Origin: Crocinitomicaceae bacterium
GTDB taxonomy: Bacteria; Bacteroidota; Bacteroidia; Flavobacteriales_D; Crocinitomicaceae
Assembly (NCBI GenBank): GCA_028689775.1
Contig: JAQVCM010000017.1
Coordinates: 1 to 64,000, forward strand
Direction of reading: 5' to 3'
DNA length: 64,000 bases
How positions within the stretch are numbered: position 1 is the first letter of the stretch; every line of letters begins with the position of its first letter. This document shows positions 20,837 to 29,671 of this stretch, piece after piece. The notes below the pieces were generated by a model. The model had not been told where the DNA came from. It worked only from the letters and a program-made list of their open reading frames with translations, and did not search any database. The position numbers and the translations under genes are program-made.

Positions 20837-21763
20837 ATGAAAAAAAGATTACTTGCATTATCCGCTTTTATTGCCTTTGCCACAGGAATTTCCTATGGTC
20901 AGCAGGATAAGTTATTGACTCATTTCATCTATGATAAGATGACCATCAATCCAGGTTCAACTGGATTGGATGAAGGGATTTGTGGTTCTATGATCTACCG
21001 CAACCAATGGGATAAGGTAAATGGTGCTCCTAATTCGACCATTTTTAATGTTGAGGCCAATATGAACCGATTTTTCCCAGGAGGAATTGGAATTTCATTT
21101 TACAACGATGCGATTGGTTTCGCACGGCAAAATAACGCCATTCTAAACTATTCTTATCCAATCGATATAGCCGGAAAAGGAACTTTGGGGATTGGAGTAG
21201 GTGTTGGAATTGTCAATTTTGGGATGAACCCAATCTGGTCACCTCCAACAGCTCAATTTGACAATACACTTCCAGGTAAATCATCCGGTACAAATGTAGA
21301 TTTGAACGCTGGTCTATACTGGAAATCAAGTGATAATAAGTATTTCGCAGGACTTTCCTCGACACATTTATCTCAGTCCGATATCAAAGCTTTGAATTAC
21401 TCAACTTACAGACACTATAATATCCTTGGTGGATATCGTTTCATGGATGTAGTTGGAGTTGATCGCGACATTGACGTTCAAGTATTGATGAGAACGGATT
21501 TGATTAAGTTTTCTGCAGATATCAATGTTCGATACATGCACGAGAATCTTTTTTACGGAGGTTTAACGTTCAGAACAAGTGATGCAATCGCTGTTATGTT
21601 AGGATTTACTCCAATGCCAAATTTCACAGTAGGATATTCTTACGATTTAACAATTAATAAACTTGCAAGCATTTCGAGAGGAACACACGAGTTGGCGGTG
21701 AAATATTGCTATTTTATACCTCCAAGACCGATAACAAAATCGAAACACCCAAGATGGTTATAA
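20837..21763 (+). CDS. porP: Type IX secretion system membrane protein, PorP/SprF family
   Basis: This outer-membrane beta-barrel of the PorP/SprF family has about 308 residues. The start is taken at ATG 20837, immediately before a signal peptide (KKRLLALSAFIAFATGISYGQ); an ATG at 20816 would add seven residues. Family features include the early HFIYDKMTINPGSTG motif, the repeated beta-strand pattern and the C-terminal SRGTHELAVKYCY. PorP/SprF proteins link T9SS to substrates or to the cell surface. It precedes gldK by about 110 nt, the same order as porP-porKLMN in Porphyromonas. Confidence 0.9.
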   Translation: MKKRLLALSAFIAFATGISYGQQDKLLTHFIYDKMTINPGSTGLDEGICGSMIYRNQWDKVNGAPNSTIFNVEANMNRFFPGGIGISFYNDAIGFARQNNAILNYSYPIDIAGKGTLGIGVGVGIVNFGMNPIWSPPTAQFDNTLPGKSSGTNVDLNAGLYWKSSDNKYFAGLSSTHLSQSDIKALNYSTYRHYNILGGYRFMDVVGVDRDIDVQVLMRTDLIKFSADINVRYMHENLFYGGLTFRTSDAIAVMLGFTPMPNFTVGYSYDLTINKLASISRGTHELAVKYCYFIPPRPITKSKHPRWL

Positions 21764-21872
21764 AATTTTTTTAAATATATTTGTAACCATTTTGTAAAGA
21801 ATGCCGTTATATCAAAAATTACATTGATCCTGTATATTGTTAATGATATCCCGGAAAATTAAAAGAGGAAGA

Positions 21873-23438
21873 ATGAAAAAACTTTTGTTAGTAGGTTTTA
21901 TTGGATTAGTACTTGCATCGTGCAGTACCAGATCTGGACACTTAACCGGTGTACTTGGTAGAACGGTTTATCAACCTGAGATACCTTTGGGGATGGTTTA
22001 CGTTCCTTCAGGATCATACACCATGGGTGAGAATGATGAAGATATACCATTCTTGCATCAAACACGTGCCAAAACAGTTTCTGTTCAGGCATTTTATATG
22101 GATCAAACTGAGATTACAAATAACGAATACCGTCAATTTGTATTTTGGGTAAGAGATTCCATTGCAAGAGAGAAAATTTATGCAGGCTTAGACGATGATG
22201 ACGACGCAAGCAAATTCATCAATTATCAAGAAGAATATTTTGATGAAGATGGATTAGAAATGGTCGCTTTTGAAGCTAGTGATAGACAGATGAACAGAAA
22301 TCCAAGTAACCCTAAAGTTTCGTTATTCTCATTAAACTGGGATAGAAAATTTAGTTACGACGATCCTGAAAACATTCCTTTGTTAGCGGATATGTATTAT
22401 CCTCAACCTGAACGTTTCTTTAAAAGAAGAGAAATTGATACGCGTAAATTGAATTACCGTTATTACTGGATCGATCTTCGTGAAGCAGCTAGGAGAGGTC
22501 GTGTAGACATCATTCCTGATGGTTATGACAATCAAGGGAACATGATGAATAATGACCATAGAACACTTTCATCTCCAAAACACGTGTTTACGCAGGATGA
22601 CCAAGGTCAAGATTTGGATATGGGGAACTTTAACAAGAAAGGTCAAAATAATGCAATTCGTGGACATGCGAATCGCGGGCGTTTTGTAATCGATGAAGAA
22701 ATTAATGTTTATCCTGATACTTTGTGCTGGGTAAGAGATTTTACATACTCTTTCCACGACCCAATGACGAATATGTATTTCTGGCATCCAGCTTATGACA
22801 ATTATCCTGTAGTTGGTGTAACTTGGGTTCAAGCAAAAGCATTTAGTATTTGGAGAACACAATTGTTGAATAGCTGGTTGATTGGAATGGGAGATTTATT
22901 TGTAAATGATTTCCGTTTACCAACTGAAGCAGAATGGGAACGTGCTGCTCGTGGTGACTTGGCTTTATCTCCATATCCTTGGGGAGGTCCTTATATTCGA
23001 AATGAATCAGGATGTTTCTTAGGGAATTTTAAACCAATGCGTGGACGTTATTTCGACGATGGTGGTTTTCACACCGTGAAAGCTTTCTCGTATAATCCAA
23101 ACGGTTGGGGTCTATATTGTATGGCTGGAAACGTTGCAGAGTGGTGTGAAACTGCCTACGATGAATCCATGTATGAGTTTTCTCATGACTTAAATACAGA
23201 CTACAGATACGACGCAATGGACTGGGATCCACCAAGTATGAAACGTAAAGTTACACGTGGAGGTTCTTGGAAAGACATAGGTTACTATTTACAAACATCT
23301 ACAAGAACGTTTGAGTATCAAGATACTGCAAAATCTTATGTAGGTTTTAGAGATGTTATGACTCACTTAGGTCGAGGAGGAAAAGATTTCGCCAGTGAAG
23401 GCGGAGAAGAGATTCAAAGCGATATTCAACTTCGCTAA
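21873..23438 (+). CDS. gldK: Gliding motility / T9SS lipoprotein GldK (PorK)
   Basis: This lipoprotein of about 521 residues has a lipobox LASC directly after the start. ATG 21873 is chosen because it follows AAGAGGAAG and opens the signal peptide; the ATG at 21837 adds 12 charged residues. The fold is the formylglycine-generating-enzyme (FGE-sulfatase) domain, as in GldK/PorK: GSYTMGENDEDIPF near the N-terminus, RLPTEAEWERAARG, GNVAEWCETAYDE and a C-terminal RGGSWKDIGYYLQ. With GldN it forms the periplasmic ring of T9SS under the outer membrane. It is the first gene of gldKLMN. Confidence 0.96.
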   Translation: MKKLLLVGFIGLVLASCSTRSGHLTGVLGRTVYQPEIPLGMVYVPSGSYTMGENDEDIPFLHQTRAKTVSVQAFYMDQTEITNNEYRQFVFWVRDSIAREKIYAGLDDDDDASKFINYQEEYFDEDGLEMVAFEASDRQMNRNPSNPKVSLFSLNWDRKFSYDDPENIPLLADMYYPQPERFFKRREIDTRKLNYRYYWIDLREAARRGRVDIIPDGYDNQGNMMNNDHRTLSSPKHVFTQDDQGQDLDMGNFNKKGQNNAIRGHANRGRFVIDEEINVYPDTLCWVRDFTYSFHDPMTNMYFWHPAYDNYPVVGVTWVQAKAFSIWRTQLLNSWLIGMGDLFVNDFRLPTEAEWERAARGDLALSPYPWGGPYIRNESGCFLGNFKPMRGRYFDDGGFHTVKAFSYNPNGWGLYCMAGNVAEWCETAYDESMYEFSHDLNTDYRYDAMDWDPPSMKRKVTRGGSWKDIGYYLQTSTRTFEYQDTAKSYVGFRDVMTHLGRGGKDFASEGGEEIQSDIQLR

Positions 23439-23492
23439 GAATAAACAAACAAATCAAACTATATTTATTAAAAAACCAAAAAAACTAGAACT

Positions 23493-24323
23493 ATGAGTAG
23501 TGGTAATTTATTTGAAAGTCAAGGGTTTAAAAAATTCATGGCAAAATTGTACGGAATTGGTGCAGCAGTCGTAATTGTTGGAGCATTGTTTAAAATTATG
23601 CACTGGCCGGGAGCGGGTATCATGCTTACAATTGGATTAGGAACAGAGGCGGTAATTTTCTTATTCTCTGCATTTGAACCATTACACCAAGATCCAAACT
23701 GGGAATTAGTTTATCCAGAATTAGGATTGGGTCAACAACAAGAATTAGATCAAAGCCCAAAATCTAGAGGTAGAGCTGGTGGCGGTGGTTCTGGATCTGG
23801 AGTTACTGAACACTTGGACAAAATGTTGGAAGAAGCGAAAATCGATAGCGCTTTGTTAGAACGTTTAGGAGATGGAATGAGAGCTTTGGGTGAAAATGCA
23901 TCCCAATTGAAAGGTGTAACTTCTGCTGCTGCTGCAACAGATTCTTATGTTTCTAGTTTACAAGCTGCATCTGATAAAGTTGCTACTTTGTCTGAATCTT
24001 ACGAAAGAGCATCTGTTTCAATTTCTGGAATGACATCTACTGCGAAAGAAGGAGAATCTTTCGGAGAGCAAATGCAAAAAGTTTCTAAAAACTTAGCTGC
24101 TTTGAATAATGTTTATGAATTGCAATTGAAAGGATCTTCTGCTCATTTAGAGTCAACAGAAAAATTCCAATCACAAGTTACTGAAATGATGAAAAATCTT
24201 TCTGATTCAGCGCAAGACACGAAACTGTACAAAGAAAACATGGCGATGCTTTCTAAAAACTTGACTGACTTAAACAGTGTTTACGGAAATATGTTGAAAG
24301 CTATGACAATAACCAAAGGGTAA
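23493..24323 (+). CDS. gldL: T9SS inner-membrane motor protein GldL (PorL)
   Basis: This 276-residue protein has two N-terminal transmembrane helices (about 18-36 and 42-60) carrying the family motif ALFKIMHWPGAGIML, followed by a long cytoplasmic alpha-helical domain rich in Ala/Ser/Glu. GldL pairs with GldM as the proton-driven motor that powers secretion and gliding. A Glu in the second helix (GLGTEAVIF) lies where the functionally important charged membrane residue of the family is found. It is 54 nt after gldK and 76 nt before gldM. Confidence 0.95.
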   Translation: MSSGNLFESQGFKKFMAKLYGIGAAVVIVGALFKIMHWPGAGIMLTIGLGTEAVIFLFSAFEPLHQDPNWELVYPELGLGQQQELDQSPKSRGRAGGGGSGSGVTEHLDKMLEEAKIDSALLERLGDGMRALGENASQLKGVTSAAAATDSYVSSLQAASDKVATLSESYERASVSISGMTSTAKEGESFGEQMQKVSKNLAALNNVYELQLKGSSAHLESTEKFQSQVTEMMKNLSDSAQDTKLYKENMAMLSKNLTDLNSVYGNMLKAMTITKG

Positions 24324-24399
24324 TTGTTGAATAACAATCCAGATGGTTATTAATGTTAAAGACATTAATTATTAATATATATAAAAAGAATAATTAATC

Positions 24400-26157
24400 A
24401 TGGCAGGCGGAAAAGAAACCCCTAGACAGAAGATGATTGGTATGATGTACTTAGTACTTACCGCACTTCTAGCTCTTAACGTATCCAAATCAATTTTGGA
24501 TGCATTTGTGGCGATTGAGGATAATACTCAAAAGTCAAATATTATGAATCACGATCGCGGGCAAGGATTTATCATGGATTTGAGATCTGAGCTTGCTTCA
24601 ACGAAAGACGATGCTGAAAATGCTGCTAAAAGAGAGAAGATTAAATTCTATCTCAAGCAAATGACAGAAGTGGATGTTGAAACTGCGAAAATGATTAAAC
24701 ACATCGATGACATCAAACTTGATATTTTGAAAAAAAGTGGTGAAGAGACAGACTTTACACCAGCAAATAAAAATAACAACGAGAAGATCATTTGGTCTAA
24801 GTACGATGCAAAGAACTATCCAGTTCTTCCAATTCGTATGAATTTAATGGCTGTTCAAGCAAAGGATCAATACGATGTTCCAATGCATGAGATCATTGGT
24901 GAGGATTTGAAAAACCCAACAGGATCAGGTAAAAAATTATGGGCTGATTTTAACGGGTACAGATCTAAATTGGTAGAGATTTTAGGAACTTATAAACTAG
25001 GTGATAAAAGCTTCTCTATCAAACCGATTAAAATCAATGATTTCAAAGACAACAAAGATTTGACGGATAAAGTTACCAAAATGGTAAAAAGTAGTAAAGC
25101 AAATCTTCAAGAAGATGAAAATGCTTTGATTCAAATCTACATGTCGTTGACGAAATTAGAAAAAGAAGAAGTAAATCAAATTAAAGGTGTTCATTGGATT
25201 GGTAAAACGTTTGATCACTCACCATTAGTTGCTGCAATTGCTTCTTTGTCATCTATGCAACAAGATATTTTGTCAGCGAGAGCTTCCGCTTTGGCACACT
25301 TAAAAGGTAAGATTTCTACAGGTGAATATAGTTTCAACAAAGTTATGGCTTTAGCGTACGGACCTGCAATTGCAAATGGTGGTGAAGATGTTGAATTGAA
25401 AGTTATGATGGCTGCATTTGACTCTGATAACCAACCGAAAGTTACAAGTAGTTCTGGTGAAATCACAGTTGACGGTGGGCAAGGTATTGTTAAAATCAAA
25501 ACTTCAGGTAGCGGAGAAATGAAAATTTCAGGTACAGTTGCAATCAAGAAAAAATCTGGTGATACCAAGACAGAAGATTGGAGTCATACGATTAAAATTA
25601 TGAAACCAGAAGGAACTGTAACGTTACCAGAAATGAACGTTCTTTATAGAGGTTACAGTAACATTGTTACAGGAGTTGCATCAGGTTATGATCAAACTAT
25701 ACTGGCTGGTACAAATGTAAGTTTAGCTAAAAGTGGTAATCAATGGATAGCTTCGCCTGGAGCTGGTAATTCAGCAAAGATTTCAGTATCAGGTAAAAAC
25801 TCAGTTACTGGTAAGACAGCTAATTTAGGGTCATTTGATTTCCGAATTAAGAATTTACCTAAACCGTCCATCTTTGTAGGTACTACTGGTGATGGTGGTA
25901 AAATAAGTTCTAATCCAGGTGGTCTAAATGCGGGTTACCCTGAAGAGATTACTTTAAATGCCAAATTCTCTGTAATGAGTTGGGAGGCAACAGTCTCTGG
26001 TATTATGGGTAAAGCAACAGGAAATGGATCTTCTTTGGCAGGTGTTAATAAGATTTTAGGACAAGCTAAATCTGGTTCTACTGTTGCTATTGAGGCTCAA
26101 GTGAGATTTCCTAACGGTAAAGTCACCACAGTGTTTGGTAATTATAAATTAAATTAA
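24400..26157 (+). CDS. gldM: T9SS motor protein GldM (PorM)
   Basis: This 585-residue protein starts MAGGKETPRQKMIGMMYLVLTALLALNVSK, the single N-terminal inner-membrane helix of GldM. A large periplasmic part follows, made of an alpha-helical D1 region and several beta-rich domains, that reaches the GldK/GldN ring. It transmits motor energy to the outer membrane. The length is slightly above that of typical PorM. It is the third gene of the operon, and gldN starts 44 nt later. Confidence 0.95.
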   Translation: MAGGKETPRQKMIGMMYLVLTALLALNVSKSILDAFVAIEDNTQKSNIMNHDRGQGFIMDLRSELASTKDDAENAAKREKIKFYLKQMTEVDVETAKMIKHIDDIKLDILKKSGEETDFTPANKNNNEKIIWSKYDAKNYPVLPIRMNLMAVQAKDQYDVPMHEIIGEDLKNPTGSGKKLWADFNGYRSKLVEILGTYKLGDKSFSIKPIKINDFKDNKDLTDKVTKMVKSSKANLQEDENALIQIYMSLTKLEKEEVNQIKGVHWIGKTFDHSPLVAAIASLSSMQQDILSARASALAHLKGKISTGEYSFNKVMALAYGPAIANGGEDVELKVMMAAFDSDNQPKVTSSSGEITVDGGQGIVKIKTSGSGEMKISGTVAIKKKSGDTKTEDWSHTIKIMKPEGTVTLPEMNVLYRGYSNIVTGVASGYDQTILAGTNVSLAKSGNQWIASPGAGNSAKISVSGKNSVTGKTANLGSFDFRIKNLPKPSIFVGTTGDGGKISSNPGGLNAGYPEEITLNAKFSVMSWEATVSGIMGKATGNGSSLAGVNKILGQAKSGSTVAIEAQVRFPNGKVTTVFGNYKLN

Positions 26158-26201
26158 GATTCGGAGTCAACTATCAAATTTAATTTTGAAATATAGAGGT
26201 T

Positions 26202-27221
26202 ATGATAAAGTTAATTTTAAGTGCGGGATTTATAATAGCTGGTTTAACCAGTTATTCCCAAATCGATGTGAACGGTGGTCCGATCAACGTACCTACAGAA
26301 GGTGTGATTGATGGTGTTGTCATTGTAGAACATATTCCAACGAAGAGAATGATTCCTTACGAGCATGTAAGAGAAGCAGATATGATTTGGAGTAAACGTG
26401 TTTGGAGAGCAATCGATACGCGAGAAAAGATTAATCATACCCTTTATTTACCTTTTGATGAGTTCTCAACTGATGGATTGACATGGACTAGAAACTCTTC
26501 TCGTTGGAGCCTTTGGACGGTGATCAGAACTAATATTTTGAATGGCAATTTACAAGTCTATTATCCGATGAATCCTGAGCAGCAGTTAATTCTTGATGGA
26601 GACCAGTTTAAGTATTCAGCTCCATTACCTACACCTGGAGTTAAATTTGAAGAAGACGTTTTGTTTAGAAATGAAATGGTTGAGAGACAGGTGTTAGGAG
26701 TTACTGTAAGTGGTCCAAGAATGGAGATAGCTAGTAAAGTTCCTCCTTATGAAGATTCTATTATTGTTATGCCTGACGGAACACAAGTTGTTCAATTTGA
26801 ACCTAGAAAGGTTAATTGGTACACTTCTAAAGAAATCATTCAATACCGTTTGAAAGAAGATTGGTTTTTTGACAAAGAGCGTTCCGTTTTAGATGTTCGT
26901 ATTCTTGGTATTGCACCAGTAGTTTATAACAGAAATGAAACTGGACAAATTGAGAAAATGAGAGAAATCTTTTGGCTCTATTTTCCTCAATGTCGTTTCG
27001 CTTTCAATAACTATTTTGCTTATAACCCAAAGAATGATTCTCAATGGATGAGTTTTGATGATTTATTTTGGAAACGTCAATTCAATAGTACAATCATCAA
27101 ACAAAGTAACACATTTGATCGTAAGATTGAAAGTTACAGAACTGGTGTTGATGCTTTGATGGAATCTGACAAGATCACGGAACAAATTAGAACATTAGAA
27201 CATGATGTTTGGCATTTCTAA
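26202..27221 (+). CDS. gldN: T9SS ring protein GldN (PorN)
   Basis: This 339-residue periplasmic protein has a signal peptide (LILSAGFIIAGLTSYSQ). Family motifs are present: DMIWSKRVWRAIDTREKIN near residue 65, GIAPVVYNRNE, and FWLYFPQCR...NYFAYNPKND. With GldK it forms the T9SS periplasmic ring. It is the last gene of the operon, followed at once by a terminator. Confidence 0.95.
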   Translation: MIKLILSAGFIIAGLTSYSQIDVNGGPINVPTEGVIDGVVIVEHIPTKRMIPYEHVREADMIWSKRVWRAIDTREKINHTLYLPFDEFSTDGLTWTRNSSRWSLWTVIRTNILNGNLQVYYPMNPEQQLILDGDQFKYSAPLPTPGVKFEEDVLFRNEMVERQVLGVTVSGPRMEIASKVPPYEDSIIVMPDGTQVVQFEPRKVNWYTSKEIIQYRLKEDWFFDKERSVLDVRILGIAPVVYNRNETGQIEKMREIFWLYFPQCRFAFNNYFAYNPKNDSQWMSFDDLFWKRQFNSTIIKQSNTFDRKIESYRTGVDALMESDKITEQIRTLEHDVWHF

Positions 27222-27237
27222 AATGCTATAGATTTTT

Positions 27238-27271
27238 AAAGCCCTTTCAAGCAATTGAAAGGGCTTTTTTT
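27238..27271 (+). terminator. gldN operon terminator
   Basis: AAAGCCCTTTCAA and TTGAAAGGGCTTT form a 13-bp stem with a GCAA tetraloop followed by a T run, 17 nt after the gldN stop. Confidence 0.88.
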
Positions 27272-27865
27272 ATTTTACGATGTTGGCTTTTGGCTGATAC
27301 TATTAGAGATCTATTTGTAAATAGTTGCCACCAATTGGTTTCTGTATGATCTAATCCAGTTTAAAAGCTTTCTATAGGGATTAACGGACAGGTAGAATTT
27401 ATGCGGCTAGTTTGCAATAAAAACTTCAAGGTCGGGTGATTCTCTCTTGTTGCAATGCTTAGACTTACAATAATGACTGCTTTATAAAAAAAGAGATTTT
27501 ATAGTCGATTATTTGTTTGAAAAACTTCTGTAAAAGAACAAGAGCTTTGAACGGGCGTTCAAAGCTCTTGCTACACTAATCAACCTAACCTACTACTACT
27601 GCGACAAAGGTAGGTATTTTATTCCTTTCTATTTCATCTTCTCTTGTTAAAATATCCTTATATTTTTTTCAGCATTCCTATAATTATTCATTTTGAGTAT
27701 CGTTCTTGAAACCCTTAAAATGGTGGTATTAGCGGATGAATAGCGGGATGGACGGTTTTTCCTTCTTTATTTGATAAATAGAGGATGATTAATTTTTAAT
27801 AAGAATCCAACAATTATCTGTTTAATTGACTACATTTATATCAATAAAGAATACAATTTTAGGCT
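27272..27865. other. Long intergenic region before the orphan response regulator
   Basis: Apart from the candidate small RNA at 27531-27599, this interval is AT-rich and holds no ORF, no dispersed-family repeat and no clear promoter for the regulator at 27866. Confidence 0.4.
27531..27599 (-). ncRNA. Candidate small RNA, about 70 nt, minus strand
   Basis: On the minus strand a TACCTTTG -7 box (27605-27612) is followed by a purine/U-rich leader with GTAG repeats. Then comes a perfect 15-bp hairpin (CAAGAGCTTTGAACG with its complement, 27539-27570) and TTCTTTT, which looks like a terminator. Promoter, short body and terminator fit a small RNA. No TTG box is seen at -33, and the hairpin could instead be a bidirectional terminator. 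No annotated gene lies downstream on that strand before gldN. Confidence 0.35.
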
Positions 27866-28552
27866 ATGAGTTCGATATTGATAATTGATGATGAAGTAGA
27901 TATTCTGAATATATTAAAGTATAACCTTGAAAAAGAAGGCTTTAATGTTGAGACTGCGATGAATGGTTTGCTAGGAATCGAGAAAGCGAAAGTAATGCAT
28001 CCTGATTTGATTATTTTGGATGTGATGATGCCTAAGATGGACGGAATTCAAGTCTGTGAATATTTGCGTGCACTTCCTGGTTTTGAGAATACCTTGATCT
28101 GTTTTTTAACTGCTCGTGGAGAAGATTTTAGTCAGATTGCAGGTTTAGATGCTGGCGCGGATGATTACATTGCAAAACCCGTTAAACCGAGGTTGTTGGT
28201 AAGTCGAATTAATGCGCTACTAAGAAGGAAGTCTTCATTGGATTCATCATCCAATGAAGATCAAATTTCTGATTTGATAATTGATCGGGATAAATACATG
28301 GTTTTTAAAGAAGGTGAACCGATTCACTTGCCTAAAAAAGAATTTGAGCTATTGTCTTTATTGGCTTCAAAGCCAGATTATGTATTTGAACGCGATGTGA
28401 TTTTAGATTCTGTTTGGGGATCTGAGATTATTGTCGGTGATCGTACAATTGATGTACATGTTCGCAAATTGCGCGAGAAAATTGGAAGTGATTATATCAA
28501 AACCATCAAAGGAGTTGGATATAAGTTTGTTTCAGAGGAATTGAAAAACTAA
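27866..28552 (+). CDS. OmpR/PhoB-family response regulator, no adjacent kinase
   Basis: This 228-residue regulator has a receiver domain with the acidic pocket (IIDDE), phospho-acceptor Asp at about 52 (LILDVMMPKMDG) and the conserved Lys in IAKPVKP (about 103). The C-terminal winged helix ends in IDVHVRKLREKIGSDYIKTIKGVGYKF. No histidine kinase is next to it. It is a paralogue of the regulator at 34627-35382. The DUF47-PiT phosphate uptake pair lies downstream after its own promoter, so a PhoB-like role is possible but is inferred from neighbourhood only. Confidence 0.92.
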   Translation: MSSILIIDDEVDILNILKYNLEKEGFNVETAMNGLLGIEKAKVMHPDLIILDVMMPKMDGIQVCEYLRALPGFENTLICFLTARGEDFSQIAGLDAGADDYIAKPVKPRLLVSRINALLRRKSSLDSSSNEDQISDLIIDRDKYMVFKEGEPIHLPKKEFELLSLLASKPDYVFERDVILDSVWGSEIIVGDRTIDVHVRKLREKIGSDYIKTIKGVGYKFVSEELKN

Positions 28553-28605
28553 GTATCAAAACTAAAACTTGATCATTACTACCTCGTATAAATTGCTGAC
28601 AGGAA

Positions 28606-28645
28606 GATTTCGTCGAGTTTTGAATCTTTTGACGAAGCTTTTTTT
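28606..28645 (+). terminator. Probable terminator after the orphan regulator
   Basis: TTTCGTC and GACGAAG flank a loop of about 16 nt and are followed by a T-rich tract. The stem is short, so the call is tentative. Confidence 0.45.
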
Positions 28646-28934
28646 CTTCCTTTCGTTGTTCGACCAATTTATCATGATAAACACAAATCCATTTGCGTGA
28701 TTTTGAGAATAATTGGAAATAATTTCGAAGAAATTAAATCAAAGTTGTATCTTCATCGCACGAATTTAATTTAGGGATCATCAAGAGGCTTTAATTCTTT
28801 TACGCAATTTCATATTTATTTAAGACGTTGTACCATTCTTATTCCTTTTCTTGGATTTTCCGTTTAATTCTGAGCATTCTGAATTTCAGATTTAATGCTA
28901 AATTATCATTATGTTAACAAATCGGATTCTCGTT

Positions 28935-28962
28935 TTGTCGAGGTGAAACATTTGTATTTTTG
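28935..28962 (+). promoter_or_regulatory. -33/-7 promoter of the DUF47-PiT genes
   Basis: TTG at 28935-28937 and TATTTTTG at 28955-28962 are 17 nt apart. The box lies 18 nt before ATG 28981 and covers the alternative TTG start at 28960, which therefore cannot be the start. Confidence 0.65.
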
Positions 28963-28980
28963 ACACGTAAATTTATAGAA

Positions 28981-29622
28981 ATGGCAAATATTTTAAAGTT
29001 TTTCCTACCAAAAGACAGAATTTTTTACACGCTTTTTGAAAAAGCTAGTGGTAACCTAGAGGCAATTGCAGTGAAATTGGTAGCTGTGGTGAATGAATCA
29101 GATTTCAATAAGCGTGCAGCGCTGATTTTGGAGATGGAAGATTTAGAGCATCAAAATGATGATTTAACACACCAAATTTTTGTTGAGTTAGGTAAAAACT
29201 TCATCACACCATTTGACCGTGAAGATATTCACAGTTTAGCAATGGCTTTGGATGATATTTGCGATCACATTTACGCTTCTGCTAAAAAAATCAATTTTTA
29301 CAAAGTAGATCCTTTTGATTCAGGGATTCAAAAGATGGCGGATGTCATTTACTCAGCAGTTCTTGCTGTAAATAGTGCTGTTAGTGAATTGAGAAATTTG
29401 AAAAACACGCAGAAAATTGTAGAATGTGTTATTCGCATCAACAGTGCTGAAAATCAAGCTGACGATTTATTTGACATGAGTATTGAGCGCTTGTTTGAAA
29501 CAGAGTTGGATATGAAACAATTGATTAAAAAGCGTGAGATTTACCAAATTATGGAAATCGCAACTGATAAATGCGAAGATGCAGGAAACGTAATTGAATC
29601 AATCGTTGTAAAATACGCTTAA
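28981..29622 (+). CDS. DUF47 family PhoU-like protein
   Basis: This 213-residue all-alpha protein of the DUF47 (PhoU-like) family is the usual partner of PiT phosphate transporters and probably regulates the transporter from the cytoplasm. Metal-binding-type acidic helices are visible (EMEDLEHQNDDLTHQ at about 50-65, ALDDICDHIYASAKK at about 95-110, EIATDKCEDAGNVIE near the end). The start is ATG 28981 (MANILKFFLPKDR). The transporter gene begins 49 nt after the stop, consistent with one operon. Confidence 0.9.
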   Translation: MANILKFFLPKDRIFYTLFEKASGNLEAIAVKLVAVVNESDFNKRAALILEMEDLEHQNDDLTHQIFVELGKNFITPFDREDIHSLAMALDDICDHIYASAKKINFYKVDPFDSGIQKMADVIYSAVLAVNSAVSELRNLKNTQKIVECVIRINSAENQADDLFDMSIERLFETELDMKQLIKKREIYQIMEIATDKCEDAGNVIESIVVKYA

Positions 29623-29671
29623 TTAATTCTGAACATGTGTTCATATTAATGAATTATAAATAACAATATTT

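Noticed and set aside
27539-27599. Amino-acid attenuator (Thr or Leu codon run ACTACTACT/CTACTACTA)
   Set aside because: The hairpin precedes rather than follows the codon run on the plus strand, and no biosynthetic operon follows.
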